Source of the DNA: Sulfitobacter indolifex
Lineage (GTDB): Bacteria; Pseudomonadota; Alphaproteobacteria; Rhodobacterales; Rhodobacteraceae
Direction of reading: 5' to 3'
NCBI RefSeq assembly: GCF_022788655.1
Contig: NZ_CP084951.1
Coordinates: 2,976,001-3,040,000 of the forward strand
DNA length: 64,000 nt
The position numbers and the translations under genes were made by a program. Position 1 is the stretch's first letter. Each line of letters begins with the position of its first letter. The notes under the pieces are model-generated. The model searched no databases. It was given only the letters and a program-made list of their open reading frames with translations, and had not been told where the DNA came from. This document shows positions 27,029-35,234 of the stretch, piece by piece.

Positions 27029-27613
27029 ATGGCCACCCTGCGCATCGAAACCTCCGTGAACCGCGAAAACTCTGTCACCCGCAAACTGACAGACCGCATC
27101 ATCTCCACCCTCGGCGACAGTGACGTTGTTACCCGCGACATCGCCACCGAACCCCTGCCGCTGATCGATTCCGCATGGGCCAGCGCCCGCGTGAAACCCG
27201 TCGAAGAGCGCAGCACCTTGGATCAAGATGCCCTCGCCCTCTCCGACACATTGGTTGCCGAAGTCCAAGCCGCCGACACCATCGTCATCAGCGCGCCGAT
27301 CTACAACTTCACCATCCCCGCGTCTTTGAAAGCGTGGATTGACCTGATCGCCCGCGTCGGCGTGACCTTCAACTACACCGCAGAAGGCCCTGTCGGCTTG
27401 CTGGAAAACAAGCGCGTCATCGTCGCCTTCGCCTCCGGCGGCACCGGCATCGATTCCGCCGCCGATTTCGCCAGCGGCTATTTGCGCTTTGTGCTAGGCT
27501 TCTTGGGCATCACCGATGTCACCTTCGTGGCCGCGGACCAATTGGCCGTAGACGCCGAAGGCACCATCGCCCGCGCCAACGCCCAGATCGACGCGCTGCG
27601 CGACGCGGCCTAA
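27029..27613 (+). CDS. FMN-dependent NADH:azoreductase (flavodoxin-like fold)
   Basis: A 194-residue AzoR-type enzyme. It uses NADH to reduce quinones and, in vitro, azo dyes through FMN. SAPIYNFTIPASLKAWIDLIARVGVTFNYT is the FMN and substrate-binding core, and VIVAFASGGTG the second FMN loop. The start at 27029 follows AACAAGGACC; the same frame stays open far upstream, antisense to the LysR gene, but that extension is not coding. It is divergent from the LysR regulator, a common arrangement for quinone-stress responses. Confidence 0.9.
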   Translation: MATLRIETSVNRENSVTRKLTDRIISTLGDSDVVTRDIATEPLPLIDSAWASARVKPVEERSTLDQDALALSDTLVAEVQAADTIVISAPIYNFTIPASLKAWIDLIARVGVTFNYTAEGPVGLLENKRVIVAFASGGTGIDSAADFASGYLRFVLGFLGITDVTFVAADQLAVDAEGTIARANAQIDALRDAA

Positions 27614-27881
27614 GCGCTACCGGCATCTAACCTCGGCCGCGTCCCCTTGCCGGTGGCGCGGCTTTGGCTTGGGCCAGCTTTTGCCGCCCAGCCTGTCTGG
27701 CTTGACTCACACCCCGCCAGCGCGTAAACGGCCCCCAATCTCCGGAAGCATTGCCTTCCGGTCCCGGCATGACGTCGGGATCGCCCCCAGTCAGCGCGTT
27801 GCGCCCACTGGGGCATTTGTGCATTTTCGCGCGCGTCCTTAATTAAGGGCAAGTGCAACCGACCCGAAAGGCCCTGTGCCC

Positions 27882-29381
27882 ATGTTTGAAAATCTCAGCG
27901 AACGGCTCTCTGGTGTCTTTGACCGCCTGACCAAGCAAGGCGCGCTCAGCGACGAAGACGTTAAAACCGCCCTGCGTGAAGTGCGCGTCGCCCTGCTGGA
28001 GGCCGACGTCTCGCTCCCGGTGGCGCGTGATTTTGTCAAAGCGGTGCAGGACAAGGCGACCGGCCAAGCGGTGACCAAATCGGTCACGCCCGGCCAGCAG
28101 GTCGTAAAAATCGTTCATGACGCGCTGATCGACACGCTGAAAGGCGAAGGCGAGCCCGGCGCACTCAAGATCGACAGCCCGCCCGCCCCGATCCTGATGG
28201 TCGGCCTTCAGGGTGGCGGTAAAACCACCACCACCGCGAAACTGGCCAAGCGCTTGAAAGAGCGTGACGGCAAGCGCGTGCTGATGGCCTCGCTTGACGT
28301 GAACCGCCCTGCGGCGATGGAACAGCTGGCGATCCTCGGCGTGCAAATCGGCGTCGACACGCTGCCGATCGTTAAAGGCGAAAGCCCCGTGCAGATTGCC
28401 AAGCGCGCCAAAACGCAGGCGGGTCTGGGCGGCTATGACGTCTATATGCTAGACACCGCGGGCCGCCTGTCCATCGACGAAGAGTTGATGCAACAGGTCA
28501 AAGCCGTGCGTGACGTGGCCAATCCACGTGAAACATTGTTGGTGGTCGACGGCCTGACGGGCCAAGACGCCGTGCACACTGCCGAAAACTTTGACGAGCG
28601 CATCGGCATCACCGGCGTCGTCCTCACCCGGATGGACGGCGATGGCCGTGGTGGTGCAGCCCTGTCCATGCGTGCCGTGACCGGCAAGCCGATCAAATTC
28701 GTCGGTCTTGGCGAAAAGATGGACGCGCTTGAGACTTTCGAGCCTGAGCGCATCGCGGGCCGCATCCTTGGCATGGGCGACATCGTCGCGCTGGTTGAGA
28801 AAGCCCAAGAAACCATCGAGGCCGAACAGGCCGAGAAGATGATGAAGCGCATGGCGAAGGGTCAGTTCAACATGAACGACCTGAAGATGCAGCTTGAACA
28901 GATGATCAAGATGGGCGGCATGCAGGGCATGATGGGCATGATGCCCGGCATGGGCAAAATGGCGAAACAGGTCGAAGATGCCGGTTTTGATGACAAAATC
29001 CTCAAGCAGCAGATCGCCCTCATTCAGTCGATGACCAAGAAAGAGCGCGCCAACCCTGCCCTGCTGCAAGCCAGCCGCAAAAAGCGCATTGCCAAAGGTG
29101 CCGGCATGGAGGTTTCTGACCTCAACAAGCTGATGAAAATGCAGCGCCAGATGTCCGACATGATGAAGAAGATGGGCAAAATGGGCAAAGGCGGCATGCT
29201 CAAGCAAGCCATGAAGGGCATGATGGGCAAAGGCGGCATGCCCGGCGGCATGGACCCCAGCCAGATGGACCCTAAGGCGCTCGAAGCTGCGGCCAAGCAG
29301 ATGGGCGGCAAGCTGCCCGGCGGTCTTGGCGGCGGCATGGGCCTACCCGGCGGCCTCAGCGGTTTCGGGAAGAAGAAATGA
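27882..29381 (+). CDS. ffh: Signal recognition particle protein Ffh
   Basis: A 499-residue SRP54. The N domain helices are at 1-85, the G domain P-loop GLQGGGKT at 108-115, followed by DVNRPAAMEQL, the DTAGRL motif, the TRMDGDGRGGAAL motif, and a Met-rich M domain (about 320-499) ending in Gly/Met-rich repeats. Ffh binds the SRP RNA and signal sequences of nascent membrane proteins; the matching RNA gene lies at the right end of this window. ATG at 27882 is preferred over GTG at 27876. Its stop overlaps the start of the chorismate mutase gene (ATGA). Confidence 0.97.
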   Translation: MFENLSERLSGVFDRLTKQGALSDEDVKTALREVRVALLEADVSLPVARDFVKAVQDKATGQAVTKSVTPGQQVVKIVHDALIDTLKGEGEPGALKIDSPPAPILMVGLQGGGKTTTTAKLAKRLKERDGKRVLMASLDVNRPAAMEQLAILGVQIGVDTLPIVKGESPVQIAKRAKTQAGLGGYDVYMLDTAGRLSIDEELMQQVKAVRDVANPRETLLVVDGLTGQDAVHTAENFDERIGITGVVLTRMDGDGRGGAALSMRAVTGKPIKFVGLGEKMDALETFEPERIAGRILGMGDIVALVEKAQETIEAEQAEKMMKRMAKGQFNMNDLKMQLEQMIKMGGMQGMMGMMPGMGKMAKQVEDAGFDDKILKQQIALIQSMTKKERANPALLQASRKKRIAKGAGMEVSDLNKLMKMQRQMSDMMKKMGKMGKGGMLKQAMKGMMGKGGMPGGMDPSQMDPKALEAAAKQMGGKLPGGLGGGMGLPGGLSGFGKKK

Positions 29382-29686
29382 CCGACACCACCACAGATAC
29401 CGCCACACGGGCCGCCGAACTGTTGAAAGAGCACCGCGCCTCGATCGACCGGCTCGATGCGATCCTCGTCTATACCTTAGGCGAGCGGTTCAAACACACA
29501 CAGGCCGTGGGGAAACTCAAGGCCACACACGACCTTCCCCCGTCCGATCCAGCCCGCGAAGCGGCACAGATCGAACGGCTCGAAGATTTGGCGGAGGCGG
29601 CCGACCTCGACCCCGCATTCGCCAAGAAGTTCCTGAACTTCATCATCGCTGAAGTCATTCAGCACCATAAAAGCCACCAAACGTAA
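29378..29686 (+). CDS. Chorismate mutase, AroQ type
   Basis: A 102-residue stand-alone chorismate mutase, which converts chorismate to prephenate. The all-helical AroQ pattern is seen: HRASIDRLDAILVYTLGERFKHTQAVGKLK (the Arg and Lys that bind substrate carboxylates), DPAREAAQIERL, and DPAFAKKFLNFIIAEVIQHHK. It is translationally coupled to ffh by a four-base overlap, an odd pairing that recurs in Rhodobacteraceae. The matching prephenate dehydratase gene is at 59318 and lacks a fused mutase, so this gene supplies the preceding step toward phenylalanine. Confidence 0.88.
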   Translation: MTDTTTDTATRAAELLKEHRASIDRLDAILVYTLGERFKHTQAVGKLKATHDLPPSDPAREAAQIERLEDLAEAADLDPAFAKKFLNFIIAEVIQHHKSHQT

Positions 29687-29734
29687 GGCGGGGCGCACCC
29701 CCTTCTTACACACCAACTCAAAGGACTACTCACC

Positions 29735-30121
29735 ATGGCTATGAAAATTCGTCTCGCCCGCGGCGGCTCCAAAAAGCGCCCCTTCTACCGTATCGTTGCA
29801 GCCGACAGCCGCATGCCACGCGACGGCCGCTTCATCGAGAAGCTGGGCACTTACAACCCGCTGCTGCCGAAAGACAGCGAAGAGCGCGTGAAGATGGACG
29901 TTGAAAAGATCGAAGCATGGATCGCCAAAGGCGCCCAGCCGACCGAGCGTGTGACACGCATGCTGGAAGCCGCTGGCGTCCGCGAAAAGACCGAGCGCAA
30001 CAACCCCAAGAAGGGTACACCGGGCAAGAAAGCTCAGGAGCGCGTGCAGGAGAAGGCCGACAAAGCCGCTGCCGCTGCTGAAGCCGCCAACGCCCCTGCT
30101 GAAGAAGCTTCCGCAGAATAA
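29735..30121 (+). CDS. rpsP: 30S ribosomal protein S16
   Basis: A 128-residue S16. [24 protein letters not shown] and [14 protein letters not shown] are the universal core. The C-terminus carries an Ala/Glu/Lys-rich tail after about residue 95, longer than in E. coli, as usual in alphaproteobacteria. It is part of the ffh-CM-rpsP-bluB-rimM-trmD-rplS translation cluster. Confidence 0.97.
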   Translation: MAMKIRLARGGSKKRPFYRIVAADSRMPRDGRFIEKLGTYNPLLPKDSEERVKMDVEKIEAWIAKGAQPTERVTRMLEAAGVREKTERNNPKKGTPGKKAQERVQEKADKAAAAAEAANAPAEEASAE

Positions 30122-30137
30122 ACTGCGAGCGCCCGGC

Positions 30138-30767
30138 ATGGATGAATTCTCTGAAGACTTCCGTGCCGGGCTGCACGACTTGATGCGATGGCGGCGCGAC
30201 GTGCGCCGCTTTCGCACAGACCCGCTGGACGAGGCGCTGGTGCAAACCTGCCTCGACAGCTTCACCCTCGCCCCCTCTGTGGGCCTGTCGGAGCCGTGGC
30301 GGATCATCCGCGTAACGTCCGACACCGCGCGCCAAGCCGCGCTTGAAAATTTCCAAACAGCCAATGCTCGCGCCCTCGCCGGATATAACGGTGAGAAGGC
30401 CGCGCTCTATGCCGGGCTCAAGCTTTCGGGCATGAGCGACGCGCCGGAGCAATTGGCGATCTACTGCGATGACAGCACCGACAAGGGCAGCGGCCTTGGC
30501 GCCGGAACCATGCCCGAAATGCGCCGCTATTCCGTGGTCGGCGCGATCAGTCTGATGTGGCTCACTGCCCGTGCCCACGGGCTTGGCTTGGGCTGGGTCT
30601 CGGTGCTTGACCCTGTGCGGCTGAACCGTGATCTTGACGTGCCAAAAGACTGGTCGCTGGTGGCCTATCTTTGCATGGGATGGCCGCAGGACAACAGCCT
30701 AACGCCGGAACTGGAAACCAAGGGCTGGGAAACACGCGCCCCAAGCCTGAAGATCGAGACCCGTTAA
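30138..30767 (+). CDS. bluB: 5,6-dimethylbenzimidazole synthase BluB
   Basis: A 209-residue BluB, a nitroreductase-fold enzyme that destroys FMN to make the lower ligand of vitamin B12. RWRRDVRRFRTDPL, APSVGLSEPWRII and the diagnostic CDDSTDKGSGLGAGTMPEMRRYSVVGAI are present. It lies 16 bases after rpsP, inside the translation cluster, and its stop overlaps the next small gene (TAATG). BluB points to de novo B12 synthesis and fits the cobalamin adenosyltransferase at 4243. Confidence 0.95.
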   Translation: MDEFSEDFRAGLHDLMRWRRDVRRFRTDPLDEALVQTCLDSFTLAPSVGLSEPWRIIRVTSDTARQAALENFQTANARALAGYNGEKAALYAGLKLSGMSDAPEQLAIYCDDSTDKGSGLGAGTMPEMRRYSVVGAISLMWLTARAHGLGLGWVSVLDPVRLNRDLDVPKDWSLVAYLCMGWPQDNSLTPELETKGWETRAPSLKIETR

Positions 30768-30916
30768 TGAGAAAATTACTGTTCCTTCTGGCCGTGCTGG
30801 TGCTCGGCTTTGTCCTTGGCATCCGCTATGATCGGCAGTTAATGCAGGACGAATGCAAAACCGGTGCCGGGGAATGGACCGGGACGATCTGTGTGAATTC
30901 GGAGTTGTTGCAATGA
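30767..30916 (+). CDS. 49-residue membrane-anchored small protein
   Basis: A short protein starting [26 protein letters not shown]: one N-terminal hydrophobic segment, then a short tail with two Cys (DECKTG and GTICVN) likely outside the cytoplasm, which could form a disulfide. The TAATG overlap with bluB and the ATGA overlap with rimM make the three genes translationally coupled, good evidence that this frame is real. The function is unknown. Confidence 0.7.
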   Translation: MRKLLFLLAVLVLGFVLGIRYDRQLMQDECKTGAGEWTGTICVNSELLQ

Positions 30917-31440
30917 GTGACCAAGACCTGATCTGCGTCGGTGCCATCGCCGGTGCCTACGGTGTACGCGGCGAAGTGCGCGTGAAAAGCTATTGCGCAG
31001 CGCCCGAAGATATCGAGACTTACCGCCCGCTTTACACCGAAGACGGCAGCCGGACCTTCAATCTTGCCCTACTGCATCAGGTCAAAAACGGTTTCGCCGC
31101 CCGCATCGCTGAGATCACGACGAAAGAAGAAGCCGACGAGATGCGCGGCCTGTCGCTGTTCGCCGCACGGGATCAACTGCCAAGCTTGCCGGATGATGAA
31201 TTCTACCACGCTGATCTGATCGGGCTTGAGGTCTATGATACTGGTGGCACGCTGCTGGGGCGGGTGAAAACCGTGCAGAACCATGGCGCAGATGATCTGC
31301 TGGAGCTGCAGCTAAAGGGCACATCGGCCACGACCTTCCTGCCCTTCACCAAAGCCGCTGTGCCCACCGTCGATCTGGCCTCTGGCCGCATTGTAGCCGA
31401 CCCGCCGCACGGCGTGTTGCCGGACGCGGCGGATGGCTGA
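30913..31440 (+). CDS. rimM: 16S rRNA processing protein RimM
   Basis: A 175-residue RimM, which helps mature the 16S rRNA head and binds ribosomal protein S19. The N-terminal barrel opens [20 protein letters not shown], a family signature; [14 protein letters not shown] marks the start of the PRC-barrel half. The start at 30913 is inside the previous stop codon (ATGA). A separate frame beginning further upstream gives an unconserved N-terminus and is rejected. Confidence 0.93.
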   Translation: MSDQDLICVGAIAGAYGVRGEVRVKSYCAAPEDIETYRPLYTEDGSRTFNLALLHQVKNGFAARIAEITTKEEADEMRGLSLFAARDQLPSLPDDEFYHADLIGLEVYDTGGTLLGRVKTVQNHGADDLLELQLKGTSATTFLPFTKAAVPTVDLASGRIVADPPHGVLPDAADG

Positions 31441-31455
31441 TCGCGGGCTTGGGTA

Positions 31456-32247
31456 ATGCCGCGCAGGATCATCTTGCATCCCGGCTTTCACAAGACCGGC
31501 ACCAGCAGCATCCAAGCCACGCTGCGCGCCAACCGAGCGGCGCTAAAACCACATGTCGCCCTGCGCCTGCGCTGGCATATGAAAGACCTGCTGCATGCCA
31601 CCCGCGGCTATTCGACATGGCGGGATCCGATTACCCTTTTGAAGGTCGAGCACCGCTTTGACGCACTGCTGGAGGCGCTGCCACGGATGCCGCGCCGCAC
31701 GCTCATTTTGTCGGCTGAAGAATTGGCAGGGCACATGCCGGGCCGGGGCGATTTGGCCGATTACAGCGCCGCACCTGAGCTGATCTTTGCGATGTGGCAG
31801 ATCGTGCACCACCGTTTTCCAGACGCCGAGATTATCGTCCATCTTTCCACCCGCGCACCTGAGAGCTGGATACGCTCTGCCTATTGGGAGCATGTCAGCT
31901 CTTCTTCGATGACGCTGGACCTTAAGACTTTCTCCGCCCGCTACGCATCTGCAGCGCAATTAGATGCCATGGCGTCCGAGATCGCCGCCCGCCTGCCTTG
32001 CAGCGTGCAGCACGTCAGGTTGGAAAACTGCCGCGATCTGCCGCTCGGCCCTGCGACCCCGCTAGTTGATCTCTGTGATCTGCCGACAAATGTCATGACA
32101 AAGCTCGTGCAATCGCCGCCCATCAATGTTCGCCCCCCGACCGAAGTGCTGCAAGCTATGCTTGACGCCAACCGCCAACACGCCGATGACCCTGAGGCGC
32201 GCCGCCGCGCCAAGACCGCCATCCTCGAACAGGCAGACACCGTATGA
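31456..32247 (+). CDS. Sulfotransferase-like P-loop protein
   Basis: A 263-residue protein with a sulfotransferase-type phosphate-binding loop near the start: HPGFHKTGTSSIQ (residues 8-20), resembling the PAPS 5'-phosphosulfate loop. RAPESWIRSAYWE near residue 135 could be the matching 3'-phosphate segment. The rest is not closely recognised. PAPS-dependent transfer of sulfate to a carbohydrate or lipid is plausible but inferred. It lies 15 bases after rimM and overlaps trmD by four bases, so it is embedded in a ribosome-linked operon where this function is unexpected. Confidence 0.7.
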   Translation: MPRRIILHPGFHKTGTSSIQATLRANRAALKPHVALRLRWHMKDLLHATRGYSTWRDPITLLKVEHRFDALLEALPRMPRRTLILSAEELAGHMPGRGDLADYSAAPELIFAMWQIVHHRFPDAEIIVHLSTRAPESWIRSAYWEHVSSSSMTLDLKTFSARYASAAQLDAMASEIAARLPCSVQHVRLENCRDLPLGPATPLVDLCDLPTNVMTKLVQSPPINVRPPTEVLQAMLDANRQHADDPEARRRAKTAILEQADTV

Positions 32248-33032
32248 AACCCACCCGCTCCCATGGTCGCCAAAGCGCGCGGCCCAGCCTGAAGCCCCGC
32301 GCCCTGATGCAGGACGCGCCCGATTATGCGGACGTTTGGCAGGCGCGGATCGTGACGCTGTTTCCCGATCTTTTCCCCGGCGTGCTGGGGGCCAGCCTGA
32401 CCGGCAAGGCGTTGCAAGATGGGCGCTGGCAGTTGCACACCCATGATCTGCGCGAATTCGGCATTGGCAAACACCGGAACGTCGATGACACGCCTGCGGG
32501 CGGTGGCGCGGGCATGGTGATGCGCGCCGATGTGGTTGGCCCCGCACTGGCCGAAGCGCAGAGCCATGCGCATGGCCGCTGGCCGATCCTATACATGTCC
32601 CCGCGTGGGCAGCGGTTTGATCAAGCGATGGCGCGCGATCTGGCAGATTGCGCCGGCGTTACTATGCTTTGTGGGCGCTTTGAGGGTGTCGATGAACGGG
32701 TGATTGAACAATTCGGGATCACAGAAGTCTCCTTGGGCGATTTTGTGATGACCGGCGGGGAACTGGCGGCGCAAGCGATGCTCGACGCGACGGTACGTCT
32801 GCTGCCCGGCGTACTGGGCAATGCCGAAAGCATTGAAGAAGAAAGCCATGCTTCGGGACTGCTGGAGCATCCGCAATACACCCGCCCTGCCGAATGGGAG
32901 GGGTGCGAGATTCCTCCCGTGCTCATGTCAGGTAACCACGGCGAGATCGCCAAATGGCGACAAGCGCAGGCCGAGGAGCTTACCCGCACGCGCCGCCCTG
33001 ACATGTGGGCCAAGCATCAAGATAAGGGCTAA
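32244..33032 (+). CDS. trmD: tRNA (guanine-N1)-methyltransferase TrmD
   Basis: A 262-residue TrmD, which methylates G37 of tRNAs using SAM and prevents frameshifting. TLFPDLFPGVLG, GGGAGMVMRADV, the knot region LCGRFEGVDERVIEQFGITEVSLGDFVMTGGELAA, and ENAESIEEES-type segment (NAESIEEESHASGLLEHPQYTRP) are all typical. The first 33 residues (Arg/Pro/Ser rich) extend beyond the usual start, where WQARIVTLFP begins; the true start may be later. It overlaps the sulfotransferase-like gene by four bases. Confidence 0.93.
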   Translation: MKPTRSHGRQSARPSLKPRALMQDAPDYADVWQARIVTLFPDLFPGVLGASLTGKALQDGRWQLHTHDLREFGIGKHRNVDDTPAGGGAGMVMRADVVGPALAEAQSHAHGRWPILYMSPRGQRFDQAMARDLADCAGVTMLCGRFEGVDERVIEQFGITEVSLGDFVMTGGELAAQAMLDATVRLLPGVLGNAESIEEESHASGLLEHPQYTRPAEWEGCEIPPVLMSGNHGEIAKWRQAQAEELTRTRRPDMWAKHQDKG

Positions 33033-33101
33033 GCGCCCGTGCCTTAAGGAACCGCCGCTCTCGGCGCGGCGTTGATCTCTCACATTGGAGGGAGACAACA
33101 C

Positions 33102-33263
33102 ATGCTAGAGATTATTCTAATTCTGCTCATTGTCGCGGCTGTGGCGGCACTTCTGGGTTTTGGCCGGGTTTCCGGTGCAGCACTGACCGGAGCAAAGGTA
33201 CTTATCGGGATCGTGCTGGTGCTGTTCCTGCTTGTCGTCTTGGGCGTGATTGCGCTGGCCTAG
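33102..33263 (+). CDS. DUF1328-type small membrane protein
   Basis: A 53-residue, almost wholly hydrophobic protein: MLEIILILLIVAAVAALLGF, a short GAALTGAKV turn and a second helix ending LLVVLGVIALA. The pattern matches the DUF1328 (YtjA-like) family of tiny two-helix membrane proteins. GGAGGGAGA lies upstream of the start at 33102. The function is unknown. A hairpin terminator follows. Confidence 0.8.
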   Translation: MLEIILILLIVAAVAALLGFGRVSGAALTGAKVLIGIVLVLFLLVVLGVIALA

Positions 33264-33269
33264 AGTTTG

Positions 33270-33306
33270 GCGGGATCAAGGGCATCAACAGCCCTCTTGA
33301 TCCCGC
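33270..33306 (+). terminator. Hairpin terminator after the DUF1328 gene
   Basis: A perfect 11-base-pair stem, GCGGGATCAAG with CTTGATCCCGC, around an inner weak stem. A CCTTTC tail follows, so the U run is poor. It separates the small membrane gene from the rplS leader. Confidence 0.55.
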
Positions 33307-33517
33307 GCCTTTCGCCGCCTATACCCCGCTTATCCGGAATCGCTTTGGCGGCTCCGGTGCTTTGCGTTTAAGCGCAAGGGACCAAAGCAATGACGACGAT
33401 ACCTCCGGCGGGGGCCCTGCGATCCGAAATGATCACGGCGCTGCCCGAAAGAACCCGAAGCTCTGGGTCGCGACATAATTTCGTGGAATACCGCGAACAT
33501 CATAGGAGATAGGTCAG

Positions 33518-33901
33518 ATGAACCTGATCGCAGAGATCGAGGCGGAACAAGTCGCCGAACTGGGGAAAGAGATCCCCGACTTCCGTGCCGGTGATACCAT
33601 TCGTGTTGGCTTTAAAGTCACCGAAGGCACCCGCACCCGTGTGCAGAACTACGAAGGCGTCTGCATTTCGCGCAAAAACGGCCGCGGCATTGCCGGGTCT
33701 TTCACCGTGCGTAAAATTTCCTTTGGCGAAGGTGTGGAGCGTGTGTTCCCGCTGCATTCGACCAACATCGACAGCATCACAGTAGTGCGCCGTGGCCGCG
33801 TTCGTCGCGCCAAGCTGTACTACCTGCGCAGCCGTCGCGGTAAATCCGCACGTATTGTCGAAAACGCCCACTACAAGCCGCTCTCGGGCGCGAAAGTTTA
33901 A
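33518..33901 (+). CDS. rplS: 50S ribosomal protein L19
   Basis: A 127-residue L19. [36 protein letters not shown]-type ([18 protein letters not shown]) and the C-terminal [25 protein letters not shown] are universal. AGGAGATAGG precedes the start. The 254-base region upstream contains a terminator hairpin and a possible 40-codon leader frame. It is usually next to trmD, as here, but separated by the DUF1328 gene. Confidence 0.97.
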   Translation: MNLIAEIEAEQVAELGKEIPDFRAGDTIRVGFKVTEGTRTRVQNYEGVCISRKNGRGIAGSFTVRKISFGEGVERVFPLHSTNIDSITVVRRGRVRRAKLYYLRSRRGKSARIVENAHYKPLSGAKV

Positions 33902-33912
33902 AGGACAGGTCG

Positions 33913-34134
33913 ATGAAAGCCGATACACATCCCGAATACCACATCATCAACGTCAAAATGACCGACGGCACTGTTGTGGAAATGAAATCGACTTGGGGCA
34001 AAGAGGGCGACCAGCTGTCGCTCGACATCGACCCCTCCGTGCACCCCGCATGGACCGGCAGCACAGGCCGGATCATGGATACCGGTGGCCGCGTGTCGAA
34101 GTTCAAGAACAAATACGCAGGTCTGGGCTTCTAA
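33913..34134 (+). CDS. rpmE: 50S ribosomal protein L31
   Basis: A 73-residue L31 with [24 protein letters not shown] near the N-terminus and [26 protein letters not shown] at the C-terminus. There is no Cys residue, so this is the zinc-free form. It follows rplS by 11 bases and ends the cluster; a terminator comes 26 bases later. Confidence 0.95.
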   Translation: MKADTHPEYHIINVKMTDGTVVEMKSTWGKEGDQLSLDIDPSVHPAWTGSTGRIMDTGGRVSKFKNKYAGLGF

Positions 34135-34160
34135 GCCTTTTTCCTCATTGCGAAAACAAT

Positions 34161-34188
34161 GGCGCGGCCCCTGCGGGTCGCGCCTTTT
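34161..34188 (+). terminator. Rho-independent terminator of rplS-rpmE
   Basis: GGCGCGGCCC pairs with GGGTCGCGCC (one G-U pair) around CTGC, followed by TTTT. It lies 26 bases after the rpmE stop. Confidence 0.8.
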
Positions 34189-34243
34189 GCGTTTAAGGAC
34201 GGGATGAAAGCGAGACCGGGCGTTTCGGGCTGGCGAGGTGCAC

Positions 34244-34264
34244 GGTATTTGCAAAAGGATGAAG
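34244..34264 (+). repeat. Tail-only relic of the tandem-hairpin repeat
   Basis: GGTATTTGCAAAAGGATGAAG matches the tail of the repeats at 8625-8688 and 52615-52677, but the two hairpins upstream of it are absent. It also lies between convergent genes (rpmE and the membrane protein gene), 53 bases from the membrane gene stop. Confidence 0.6.
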
Positions 34265-34317
34265 TGGGGGGGGGCAGTCACGTGCCGTTTAGAGCAGCGC
34301 GTAACTGGCAGCCGGGG

Positions 34318-35001
34318 TCAGAGGCGGCGCTCTTGTAGGGCGGCTTGGGCACCGTAACCGTGTAGATGGGAGAGAACCGCGCCGTAGACGATCAGCAAAT
34401 AGGCAAGAAGCTCTATGCCTTCTTGGACGGTGGTTTTAACTTGTGGATCATAGGCGCCCGCCATGACCGCCTCCCATAGGGTGCCAGTGCCGAAGGTGCG
34501 CGAAAAGAAGAGCAGCAGCACCACGCCGATATAAACAAAGGTGGCCGAGCGCGTTTGTAGGTGGTGCAGCATTGGCAGAAGGGTCGTCCCCCGGTTGCGC
34601 CAGGCGATCAGACAGCCCACCGTCAGCGTCAACAGCGCGGGGTAAATCCAAAAACCGTGTTGGATACGGTCCAGCACAACGTCATATTCGCGCAAAAACA
34701 TGCAGGCAAAAAGCGTTGCCACCAACGTCAGATACCCCCGCATGCCCACATGCCGGTACGCCCCAAGCACAAAGATCGCGACAGCGACAGCCAGAAACAC
34801 GTTGTGCAGGTGCTCTGTCAGCGACTCTTCTGAGACGCCGTCACCCAAGACTGTTGTATCGAGATAAACCGTAACCGGCACCAGCGCCACCAGCAGGCAC
34901 ACAAGTGCGAACTCAGCAATCACCGCCCCCAGCGACGGCAGCACGCCGCGCGCGGTCCTTGGCTTGAAATTGCGTGATGTGCCGGGGGTAGGATCTGCCA
35001 T
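34318..35001 (-). CDS. Six-span membrane protein of unknown function
   Basis: A 227-residue protein with six hydrophobic segments (about residues 28-50, 68-86, 94-108, 124-140, 155-173, 195-215). HLHNVFLAVAVAIFVLGAYRH and FLREYDVVLDRIQHGFW contain charged residues within or near helices. I do not recognise a family. The start at 35001 (MADPTPG) is preferred over 35019. It is convergent with the ribosomal cluster and divergent from mipZ. Confidence 0.65.
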   Translation of the reverse strand: MADPTPGTSRNFKPRTARGVLPSLGAVIAEFALVCLLVALVPVTVYLDTTVLGDGVSEESLTEHLHNVFLAVAVAIFVLGAYRHVGMRGYLTLVATLFACMFLREYDVVLDRIQHGFWIYPALLTLTVGCLIAWRNRGTTLLPMLHHLQTRSATFVYIGVVLLLFFSRTFGTGTLWEAVMAGAYDPQVKTTVQEGIELLAYLLIVYGAVLSHLHGYGAQAALQERRL

Positions 35002-35234
35002 AGGGGGGCCTTGCTTCAACGGTTACTCTGACCCCCTCTGGGGCAGCAAAACGCGGTGGTACACTACGCCTCTGACAGTGAAAATAGGGCAAATCTCTCT
35101 GATGTCCAAAAAGCGGCAGAGCTGCCACGGTCTGGCTTTACAAGCTCCCTCGCCACTTTCCAAAGCTGAGAACCCTACATATAGTGTGGCTCAACAATAT
35201 CCTGCTGAAACGGCGGGCGCGAAGGGACAGCAGA

